NCBI GenBank assembly: GCA_030550075.1
Contig: JAUQQB010000173.1
Location: 1-6,248 of the forward strand
Direction: 5' to 3'
Length of the DNA: 6,248 nt
Origin: Chloroflexota bacterium
GTDB lineage: Bacteria > Chloroflexota > Anaerolineae > Thermoflexales > Thermoflexaceae
The translations under genes were made by a program, and so were the position numbers. This document shows positions 1 to 4,632 of this stretch, piece after piece. Within the stretch, counting starts at the first letter, position 1. Each line of letters begins with the position of its first letter. The notes below the pieces were generated by a model, which saw only the letters and a program-made list of their open reading frames with translations, was not told the DNA's origin and ran no database searches.

Positions 1-6
1 GGCCGT

Positions 7-33
7 GGGGAGGGGGGAGAAAGGGGGGTGGGG
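7..33 (+). other. G-rich tract, G-quadruplex motif
   Basis: Four guanine runs of 4, 6, 6 and 4 bases (7-10, 12-17, 23-28, 30-33) are separated by loops of 1, 5 and 1 bases. This meets the usual intramolecular G-quadruplex pattern with very short outer loops. It lies on the non-template strand about 30 bp upstream of a repeated motif and 190 bp upstream of the GH57 start. Folding in the cell and any function are inferred; it could also be simple low-complexity sequence. Confidence 0.55.
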
Positions 34-60
34 CCATTCCGTCCCACCTTTAGAGCTTTC

Positions 61-76
61 AACTGCGTAACTCCTA
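61..76 (+). repeat. Repeated gene-upstream motif, copy 1
   Basis: The sequence AACTGCGTAACTCCTA recurs with 15 of 16 matches as the reverse complement at 6213-6228, and in degenerate form (one base deleted, one substituted) at 3652-3668, also in reverse complement. All three copies point the same way relative to the gene that follows. Here the gene is the GH57 enzyme, whose preferred start lies 149 nt further on. A promoter element or a dispersed repeat are both possible; the repetition is seen directly, the role is inferred. Confidence 0.5.
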
Positions 77-77
77 C

Positions 78-184
78 CCCGATGGCCCTTCGGGTTCCGG
101 GGGAGATGAAATCCCCTTCGCCAGAGGACAACGACATCCGTCTTAAAGTTATGGTTCGGGCCGGGGATCCTTATCCCCCGGCCC
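78..184 (+). promoter_or_regulatory. Structured 5' leader of the GH57 gene
   Basis: Three hairpins follow one another between the upstream motif and the ribosome binding site. The first is a 5-bp stem, 78-82 with 90-94. The second is a 5-bp stem, 100-104 with 112-116. The third is a very GC-rich stem, 158-168 with 173-184, of 11 bp with one bulged C at 175 and a CCTT tetraloop. None is followed by a T-run, so they do not look like intrinsic terminators. I do not recognise a known riboswitch class. The stretch stays open in the reading frame of the downstream gene, so an N-terminal extension cannot be wholly excluded, but the strong Shine-Dalgarno sequence at 215-219 argues that this is untranslated leader. 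Confidence 0.4.
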
Positions 185-225
185 AGCACCCCAAACCCCA
201 GATCACGCCATATCGGAGGTTTCTG

Positions 226-1620
226 TTGAGCGAATCGAGCGCCATACTGGCTGTGCATGGACATTTCTATCAGCCCCCTCGCGAAGATCCGTGGACCGGG
301 GAGATCCCCCTGGAGCCCGGGGCGGAGCCCTATCGCAATTTCAACGAGAAAATCACGGCCGAGTGCTATCGGCCGCTGGCGGAACGCTGTCTGTTCGAAC
401 GAATTAGCTTCAATGTGGGACCCACGCTGATCGCCTGGCTGGCCCGGCATGATCCAGAGACCTACCGGAGGATCCTGGAGGCGGATCGGGCCAACATGGC
501 CCGAGGAGTCGGAAACGCCCTCGCTCAATCCGCCCATCACACCATCCTACCCCTCGCCCGACGCCGCGATAAAATCACGCAGGTCTACTGGGGGATCAAA
601 TCCTTTCAGCACCGCTTCGGCCGACATCCCCGGGGGATGTGGCTACCTGAAATGGCTGTGGATCTGACCACGCTGGAGGTGCTGGCGGAGGCCGGCCTGA
701 CATTCACGCTTCTCTCCTCCGAGCAGGTGCGAGGGACCCTCACCTGGGGAGCAGGGCCCTATCGGGTTCGTCTGGAGGCCAATGCGTATTTCACCGTCTT
801 CGTCCGCAACCGCGACCTCTCGAATCAGGTCTCCTTCGCGATGCCCTCTCTGGGGCCAGCGGATCGCTGGGCGAAGGAGGCCCTACGGGGGCGGTCCCAT
901 TTGACGCTGCTGGCGATGGATGGGGAGACCTTCGGCCACCATCATCGGGAAGGGGTGGACTTCCTGGATCGTCTGCTTCACCCGCACACTCCGGGCTACG
1001 AGGTGGTGACCCTGACCGAGTATCTGCGAGCGCATCCGCCGGTGGAAGAGATTGAGGTGATCCAGAACACCGCATGGAGTTGCGCCCACGGCCTGGCCCG
1101 CTGGAGCACGGGATGCGCCTGCACGCCAGGGGACTCGCGGTGGAAGGCGATCCTGCGGGCCGCGATGGATCTGCTCTCCGAGGAGATCGACGCCGCCTAT
1201 CTGGACCTGACCCACGGGCGCATCGGGAATCCATGGCGGCTGCGGGACGAGTATATCCATGTGATCCTGGGGGTGATGGACGCTCGCTCCCTGTTGCGGG
1301 AGTTCGCCGACCGACCGCTCTCCACCGAGGTCGAGCAGCAGCTTCTGCTGGCCCTGCAGGCTCAGGTCCATCGCCAGCGGATGTTCGCCAGCTGTGGCTG
1401 GTTTTTTGCGGACCTGGATGGGCTGGAGCCCCGTCTGGTGATCCGCCAGGCGGCCCGGGCCATCGAGCTCATCCAGGAAGCCATAGGGGTCGATCTTGCC
1501 GACGGGTTCCGTCGGGCCCTGGCCCTGGCTCGAAGCGAGCGCACCGGCAAGACCGGAGCTCAGATCTTCGATGAGATCTGGGCCGCCCGACCAGGAGCCC
1601 GTTCCTCTTCCCGCCAGTAA
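226..1620 (+). CDS. Glycoside hydrolase family 57-type protein with DUF3536 C-terminus
   Basis: Predicted 464-residue cytoplasmic enzyme of the GH57 fold, a family acting on alpha-glucans (amylases, branching enzymes, glucanotransferases); its own substrate is unknown. The N-terminus has the hallmark HGHFYQPPRED (residues 11-21). GVGNALAQSAHH (95-105) fits the second family motif. GMWLPE (137-142) supplies E142 as candidate nucleophile, and AMDGETFGHHH (230-240) supplies D232 as candidate acid/base. WSCAHG with a nearby WSTGCAC (284-299) and FASCGWFF toward the C-terminus are typical of DUF3536. The TTG at 226 is chosen because GGAGG (215-219) lies 6 nt upstream and because the family usually begins close to the HGHFYQPP motif. 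The in-frame ATG at 82 would add 48 proline- and charge-rich residues with no family resemblance. From memory, many DUF3536 relatives are longer, so this is a compact form. It has no signal peptide and is the only plus-strand gene here. Confidence 0.88.
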   Translation: MSESSAILAVHGHFYQPPREDPWTGEIPLEPGAEPYRNFNEKITAECYRPLAERCLFERISFNVGPTLIAWLARHDPETYRRILEADRANMARGVGNALAQSAHHTILPLARRRDKITQVYWGIKSFQHRFGRHPRGMWLPEMAVDLTTLEVLAEAGLTFTLLSSEQVRGTLTWGAGPYRVRLEANAYFTVFVRNRDLSNQVSFAMPSLGPADRWAKEALRGRSHLTLLAMDGETFGHHHREGVDFLDRLLHPHTPGYEVVTLTEYLRAHPPVEEIEVIQNTAWSCAHGLARWSTGCACTPGDSRWKAILRAAMDLLSEEIDAAYLDLTHGRIGNPWRLRDEYIHVILGVMDARSLLREFADRPLSTEVEQQLLLALQAQVHRQRMFASCGWFFADLDGLEPRLVIRQAARAIELIQEAIGVDLADGFRRALALARSERTGKTGAQIFDEIWAARPGARSSSRQ

Positions 1621-1730
1621 CCCGCGGGAAAGGGCTTGCTTCAGGCGGGCACCCATCAGGCCCGTCCTTCCTCAGCTTTCCGAGGTCAACAAAAGCAGCA
1701 GCGCCCTTACAGGGTGAAACCGCGGGTCGG
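1621..1730. other. Convergent intergenic region with weak hairpins
   Basis: This 110-bp spacer separates the convergent stops of the GH57 gene and the TsaA-like gene. A 5-bp stem (CGGGC 1646-1650 with GCCCG 1660-1664) followed by TCCTTCC could be a weak plus-strand terminator. For the minus strand, a 4-bp stem (1704-1707 with 1711-1714) lies a little before a TTTT run. Neither is a strong intrinsic terminator. A termination role is inferred mainly from position. Confidence 0.3.
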
Positions 1731-2180
1731 TCACGGTGAGGCGAATTCCTCGATGGTTTCCCCCGTCTCCGGATCAGGGGGCCGATCCAGGTCGGAGGCG
1801 ATCTTCAGATCCAGAATGGGGGAGCCATCCAGCGCATCCAGGCCCCGCACGCGCACCACGTTGCCTTCAATGGCCACCACCCGCACCCCGGTGAGCCCGA
1901 TGGGATTGGGCCGATACTGGGAACGGGTGGCGAAGACCCCTTTCATCGGCCGGGTGTGATCGCCCCGGGGGTGAACTTTCAGACGGGCCTCCTTCACCCG
2001 GTCCAGGACATAAATAACCATCAGGATATCCCCAGGTTGCAGACCCTCCAGACCTTCCACGAACTCCGGGTCCAGGACGAGCTCGCTCTCCTCCTGTCGC
2101 ATCACATCCGCTTCCGTCCACTCCGAGAAGCGGCTCCGGACATATCCGATGGATTGGAACATCCATTCTTTGCGATCCAT
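1731..2180 (-). CDS. tsaA: TsaA/TrmO-like protein (probable tRNA t6A37 methyltransferase family)
   Basis: A 149-residue single-domain member of the TsaA-like (UPF0066) family. The best-studied member, Escherichia coli TrmO, uses S-adenosylmethionine to N6-methylate t6A37 in threonine tRNA. Visible signatures are SIGYVRS (10-16), VHPRGD (69-74), the diagnostic GVFATRSQYRPNPIGLT (81-97), and DALDGSPILDLK (115-126). The protein is far shorter than the roughly 235-residue E. coli enzyme and lacks its C-terminal domain, as in short archaeal and bacterial homologues. After LDLK the usual KPY-type continuation is replaced by an acidic, proline-containing tail (DLDRPPDPETGETIEE). The start at 2180 is supported by GGAG a few bases upstream. 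It follows the MATE gene by 51 bp on the same strand and may share its transcript. The family call is firm; the exact tRNA target is inferred. Confidence 0.92.
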   Translation of the reverse strand: MDRKEWMFQSIGYVRSRFSEWTEADVMRQEESELVLDPEFVEGLEGLQPGDILMVIYVLDRVKEARLKVHPRGDHTRPMKGVFATRSQYRPNPIGLTGVRVVAIEGNVVRVRGLDALDGSPILDLKIASDLDRPPDPETGETIEEFASP

Positions 2181-2231
2181 TCTGCGCTCCGGAAATCAGA
2201 CTGCATGCAGAGAGCCCGGAGCTGGGCCGGT
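2181..2231 (-). other. Short spacer between the MATE and TsaA-like genes, with palindrome
   Basis: The 51-bp gap holds a perfect 10-bp palindrome CTGCATGCAG at 2201-2210. It also has a weak 4-bp GC hairpin (GCCC near 2214 with GGGC near 2224) just past the MATE stop, with no T-run. The Shine-Dalgarno sequence of the TsaA-like gene is also here. There is no clear promoter or terminator, which is compatible with co-transcription. Confidence 0.3.
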
Positions 2232-3632
2232 TCATACGCGAACACGCTCCCAGGCCCCGCTGATGAAACGCCATCCGAAAAGCAGTGCCCGCACGACGAA
2301 ATCCGCCAGCATGCCCAGCCAGGCGCCGGGCAATCCCCAGCCCAGCCCATGGGCGAAAAGGATCGCCACCGGGAGACGAACGATCCAGATAGATGTCGCC
2401 GTGATCAGCAGCGTGTAGCGGGTATCCCCGGCCCCGCGCAGCGCGCCGGAAAACACGAAGCTGAGGGCCATGGCCGGCTGGATCAGGGCGGTGATCCGCA
2501 GGGCGGCAGCGCCCTGAGCGATCACCTCCGGATCCTCGGTGAACAGATCCACCAGCAAAGGCCCTCCCAGCGCCAGGGCCAGTCCCATGGTTCCCATCAG
2601 GGCCAGCGCCAGGAGGAGAGCACCGAACGTCGCTCGCCTCCCGGCTTCCGGTTGTTTGGCCCCCAGGGCCTGCCCGGTGAGGGTGGAGGCCGCCACGGCG
2701 AACCCCCACCCGGGAAGGAAGGAGAGAGACATCACCCGCAAGCCGATTTGATGGGCCGCGTAGGCTGCAGTTCCCAGCGCGGTGATCACGCCGGTCAGAT
2801 TCAACAGGGCGAGCTGCAGAAGCAATTGTTCAGCCCCCGCGGGCAATCCGACCCACAGGATCCGTTTCAACACATCCCACTCGAATCTCAACCCGCGATG
2901 CGGCAGGACCAGACGAGAGGTCCCTCGCCACAAACGCACCCCCACCAGCACGGCCCCCAATGTCCGGGCCAGGGCCGCCGCGATCCCCAGCCCAGCGATG
3001 CCCAGATGGAATGGGCCCCACGGACCAGATAGAACCCATGCCAGCGCGGCATTGGTGAAGACAACCACTGCCCAGGTGCGCATTGGGGTGAGGGTATCCC
3101 CAGCGCCCCGAAGCGCGGCATTGCCCACGAAGAGGACCGCCATGGCCGGGAAAGAGAGGGCCACGATGTTCAGGTAGACCCGGGCGGCAACGCTCACCGC
3201 TGGCTCGGCGCCCAGGGCGGCGAACAGCCATGGTCCACCGATGTATGCAAACGCCATCCCGACCAGCCCGAGGGCTCCGGCGCTGAGCAACGCCTGCAGG
3301 GTGATCCGGCCCGCTTGATCCGAGTTGCCGGCTCCGACCGCCCGGGCGACCAGGGCCGTGGCCCCCACCCCGAGGGCACCGAAGAAGACCGCCACCAGAT
3401 TGGTGAGCTGGCCGCTCAGCCCTACGGCGGCCAGAGCGATCGTCCCCAGATGCCCGGCCAGGTAGGCATCGGTCCAGTCCACCACAATGTTCAATAACTG
3501 CTCCAGGACTGCTGGCCAGGCCAGTCCGACCACGGTTTTCAACGTCAGAGCCCAGGGGCCGGGAACACCCCAACGGACACTGCGGGAAATCCCGAGCCCG
3601 GCCGGGGCCCGTCGGATCTCACGGTGTGGCAT
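2232..3632 (-). CDS. MATE-family multidrug/cation efflux transporter
   Basis: A 466-residue integral membrane protein of the MATE (NorM-like) family. These proteins export drugs, metabolites or cationic compounds in exchange for Na+ or H+. It has about twelve hydrophobic segments beginning near residue 31 (LKTVVGLAWPAVLEQ) and the family's two-lobe internal symmetry. The same ALRGAGDT sequence appears in the N-lobe (173-180) and C-lobe (397-404), and EQLLNIVVDWTDAYLAGHLG (44-63) is the typical first-helix region. Length is normal for the family. The ATG at 3632 is preferred because it leaves a short basic N-terminal tail; the reading frame runs upstream to 3806, but those 58 residues are arginine/serine-rich, overlap a hairpin and look untranslated. 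No Shine-Dalgarno sequence precedes 3632, so a start further in cannot be excluded. Substrate unknown. Confidence 0.93.
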   Translation of the reverse strand: MPHREIRRAPAGLGISRSVRWGVPGPWALTLKTVVGLAWPAVLEQLLNIVVDWTDAYLAGHLGTIALAAVGLSGQLTNLVAVFFGALGVGATALVARAVGAGNSDQAGRITLQALLSAGALGLVGMAFAYIGGPWLFAALGAEPAVSVAARVYLNIVALSFPAMAVLFVGNAALRGAGDTLTPMRTWAVVVFTNAALAWVLSGPWGPFHLGIAGLGIAAALARTLGAVLVGVRLWRGTSRLVLPHRGLRFEWDVLKRILWVGLPAGAEQLLLQLALLNLTGVITALGTAAYAAHQIGLRVMSLSFLPGWGFAVAASTLTGQALGAKQPEAGRRATFGALLLALALMGTMGLALALGGPLLVDLFTEDPEVIAQGAAALRITALIQPAMALSFVFSGALRGAGDTRYTLLITATSIWIVRLPVAILFAHGLGWGLPGAWLGMLADFVVRALLFGWRFISGAWERVRV

Positions 3633-3638
3633 GGGTTT

Positions 3639-3648
3639 CGCTCGAGCG
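3639..3648 (-). promoter_or_regulatory. 10-bp palindrome upstream of the MATE gene
   Basis: CGCTCGAGCG is a perfect palindrome centred between the repeated motif (3652-3668) and the MATE start at 3632. Its position in the presumed promoter or short leader fits a small operator half-site pair, but a 10-bp GC-rich palindrome can arise by chance. Confidence 0.25.
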
Positions 3649-3651
3649 GAA

Positions 3652-3668
3652 TAGAGTTGCGCAGTTGA
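3652..3668 (-). repeat. Repeated gene-upstream motif, degenerate copy
   Basis: Read on the minus strand this is TCAACTGCGCAACTCTA, matching the copies at 61-76 and 6213-6228 except for one substitution and one missing base. Nineteen nucleotides separate it from the MATE ATG, which has no Shine-Dalgarno sequence. That spacing is nearly identical to the copy before the DUF192 gene. It is a possible promoter core of a short-leader transcript. Confidence 0.4.
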
Positions 3669-3702
3669 CCTGCTTTCCCTCGTTCCCAAAAGCCCCCTGA
3701 TC

Positions 3703-3747
3703 AAAAGCGACCAGGTCCAGGGAACGGCGAGACGCCGATTCGCTTTT
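3703..3747 (-). terminator. Bipartite hairpin, probable terminator of the SH3-like gene
   Basis: The arms AAAAGCGA (3703-3710) and TCGCTTTT (3740-3747) are exactly complementary over 8 bp. They enclose an inner perfect 5-bp stem CGGCG-AGA-CGCCG (3725-3737). On the minus strand the structure ends in TCGCTTTT, giving an A-rich left arm and a U-rich right arm, as in intrinsic terminators. It lies about 50 nt past the stop of the SH3-like gene and before the MATE promoter region. The asymmetric 14-nt bulge weakens the case, and an operator or attenuator is an alternative. Confidence 0.45.
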
Positions 3748-3795
3748 CGCAATCTTCGGGAGGGAAACCACCTGTTTAGTCGAGATCCAGAACCG

Positions 3796-4284
3796 CTACG
3801 GCCCATAGGATGGAGTCAGGTATGGTCCCGCTGCCCATCCCTGCTCCCCCGTCTGTGGGTCTTCCAGCTGCCACCACGTTAACCCATCGGCCTCCTGAGG
3901 CCCGCCGATGACCCGCATGATCGCTCCCTCGGGGAGGAAACGGATTCGCTCGGCCTGCAGACCGGGAGCTTTCCGAAAGCTCAGCCCCTGCTCGCCTGCT
4001 CCGGTGACCCTCACGAAGATCCCCACCTGAACAGCGGCGGGGAGCGTCGGTGTAGGCGTTGGCTCCATCGGGGTCGGGCTGGGGCGCGGGGATGGCGTCC
4101 ATGTCGGCCGTGGGGTAGGGGTCGGCGGGCCGCTCAGCGCACCCGCCAGGGAACGCTGCAGCTGATAGAAGCCGCCTCCACAGATCAACAGCGCCGTCAC
4201 GAGGGCACCGAATAAAAGCAACCACTCCGAAGTCTGTAACTCGCCCTGCCCGGGACGGGGACGCACGCGAATCGGTCGCTGCAT
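3796..4284 (-). CDS. Membrane-anchored protein with Pro/Thr linker and SH3-like domain
   Basis: A 162-residue predicted single-pass membrane protein. A basic cytoplasmic tail (residues 1-20, RPIRVRPRPGQGE) is followed by one hydrophobic segment (about 21-42). A low-complexity Pro/Thr/Ser linker (52-82) with TPTPTP-type repeats comes next, then a C-terminal bacterial SH3-like domain (about 86-157). Signs of that domain are LSFRKAPG (101-108), where typical SH3b domains have LNVRSGPG, and WWQLED and QGWAAGPYL (137-155). Such domains usually bind cell-wall or protein ligands outside the membrane. The architecture is common in Chloroflexota. The ATG at 4284 is preferred over the ATG at 4308 because GAGGAA sits about 8 nt upstream of it. 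A terminator-like hairpin lies about 50 nt downstream. Specific role unknown; structural or ligand-binding rather than catalytic, since no enzymatic motif is seen. Confidence 0.8.
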   Translation of the reverse strand: MQRPIRVRPRPGQGELQTSEWLLLFGALVTALLICGGGFYQLQRSLAGALSGPPTPTPRPTWTPSPRPSPTPMEPTPTPTLPAAVQVGIFVRVTGAGEQGLSFRKAPGLQAERIRFLPEGAIMRVIGGPQEADGLTWWQLEDPQTGEQGWAAGPYLTPSYGP

Positions 4285-4292
4285 TGATCTTT

Positions 4293-4305
4293 CCTCAATA
4301 AGAGG
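4293..4305 (-). promoter_or_regulatory. Small hairpin covering the Shine-Dalgarno of the SH3-like gene
   Basis: On the minus strand CCTCTTATTGAGG forms a 4-bp stem with a 5-nt loop, and its right arm GAGG is the Shine-Dalgarno sequence for the start at 4284. Pairing would hide the ribosome binding site. The stem is short, so it may only tune translation slightly. Upstream, TAGAAT (complement of 4323-4328) is a possible -10 box without a clear -35. Confidence 0.25.
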
Positions 4306-4338
4306 CATGCTGGACCATCCCTATTCTACTTCTACCTG

Positions 4339-4375
4339 AATTGAGCTTCCGGTCGGTGTTCTTAGTTTTGGCCTG
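4339..4375. repeat. Degenerate direct repeat, copy A
   Basis: Pairs with 4459-4497 at an offset of 120-122 bp. The first 20 bases (AATTGAGCTTCCGGTCGGTG here) share 13 positions with copy B, mostly differing by transitions, and a following AGTTTTGGC is identical. This suggests an old tandem duplication or two copies of one short element. Confidence 0.35.
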
Positions 4376-4421
4376 TCCTGTTGCGATCCTGGCGGCGCCC
4401 GCTCAGGTTCCGCATTCGCCT

Positions 4422-4452
4422 CTTCCCCACGCCACTTCGCGGCGTAGGGAGG
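4422..4452. repeat. Imperfect hairpin
   Basis: The inner stem ACGCC (4429-4433) pairs with GGCGT (4441-4445) around a 7-nt loop. After one C-A mismatch the pairing continues with six more base pairs (4422-4427 with 4447-4452, one of them a wobble). An interrupted stem of this length between two direct-repeat copies resembles a REP-type palindrome. No T-run follows on either strand. Confidence 0.45.
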
Positions 4453-4458
4453 AGAGTA

Positions 4459-4497
4459 AATCAAGCTCCCGGTTTGCAGCAGAGCAGTTTTGGCTCG
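4459..4497. repeat. Degenerate direct repeat, copy B
   Basis: The second copy of the block at 4339-4375. Both keep the order AAT..AGCT.CCGGT then AGTTTTGGC. Its distal end runs into the inverted repeat at 4488-4514. Confidence 0.35.
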
Positions 4498-4514
4498 CCC
4501 CCAGGGAGCCAAAA
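4488..4514. repeat. Perfect 9-bp inverted repeat
   Basis: TTTTGGCTC (4488-4496) and GAGCCAAAA (4506-4514) are exact complements around a 9-nt loop. The T-run is on the 5' arm whichever strand is read, so this is not a classical intrinsic terminator. It fits better as the end of a repeat element or a protein-binding palindrome. Confidence 0.5.
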
Positions 4515-4542
4515 ACGAAAAATTAAATGTGGAAGAAGCGTG

Positions 4543-4576
4543 TTGCCATCGGAGATCCGCCCTCCGGGGATGGCAA
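4543..4576. repeat. Strong bulged hairpin
   Basis: TTGCCATC (4543-4550) pairs perfectly with GATGGCAA (4569-4576). Inside it GGAG (4551-4554) pairs with CTCC (4562-4565), leaving a GGG bulge. On the minus strand it lies about 56 nt past the peptidase stop and is followed by a pyrimidine-rich then T-rich stretch, so a termination or mRNA-end-stabilising role is possible. It also resembles REP-type bulged palindromes. Confidence 0.45.
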
Positions 4577-4590
4577 GAGGAGAGGTGAAA

Positions 4591-4612
4591 GGGGCGAGAC
4601 ATCCCTCGTCCC
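4591..4612 (-). terminator. Candidate terminator hairpin of the peptidase gene
   Basis: On the minus strand GGGACGAG (4612-4605) pairs with CTCGCCCC (4598-4591) through seven base pairs and one A-C mismatch around a 6-nt loop. It is followed by TTTC and starts 20 nt after the peptidase stop. The position is right but the T-run is short. Confidence 0.35.
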
Positions 4613-4632
4613 TGTGTCCAGCTCCTCATTCC

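Larger units (their letters stand above)
4285..4632. other. 348-bp structured non-coding region, possible decayed repeat element
   Basis: This gap separates the peptidase stop from the SH3-like start. It contains four inverted repeats (4422-4452, 4488-4514, 4543-4576, 4591-4612) and a degenerate direct repeat (4339-4375 and 4459-4497). A 102-residue minus-strand frame spans it (4629-4321), but it has a poor ribosome binding site, no recognisable domain, and runs through every hairpin. I judge the region non-coding. The density of palindromes suggests a REP/MITE-like intergenic repeat plus the peptidase terminator and the promoter of the SH3-like gene. Confidence 0.45.

Noticed and set aside
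28..225. N-terminal extension of the GH57 protein starting at GTG 28 or ATG 82
   Set aside because: The sequence is unlike the family, the GTG lies in the G-run, and the GGAGG plus TTG at 226 puts the start where relatives normally begin.
883..1656. Minus-strand frame opposite the GH57 gene
   Set aside because: No recognisable motif, and it covers the conserved DUF3536 coding region on the other strand.
1956..3032. Long plus-strand frame opposite the TsaA-like and MATE genes
   Set aside because: Low-complexity Gln/Gly/Pro/Arg translation antisense to two well-supported genes; a GC-rich shadow frame.
4236..4243. Partial match GTAACTC to the repeated motif inside the SH3-like gene
   Set aside because: Only about 7 bases match, it lies within coding sequence, and it is expected by chance.
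4488..4514. Intrinsic terminator for the peptidase gene
   Set aside because: The stem is perfect, but the T-run is on the 5' arm on both strands and no T-run follows the 3' arm.
4321..4629. 102-residue minus-strand open frame between the peptidase and SH3-like genes
   Set aside because: It begins 3 nt past the peptidase stop without a well-spaced Shine-Dalgarno sequence, has no recognisable domain, and runs through all four hairpins and both direct-repeat copies. It is more likely an accidental frame in a repeat.
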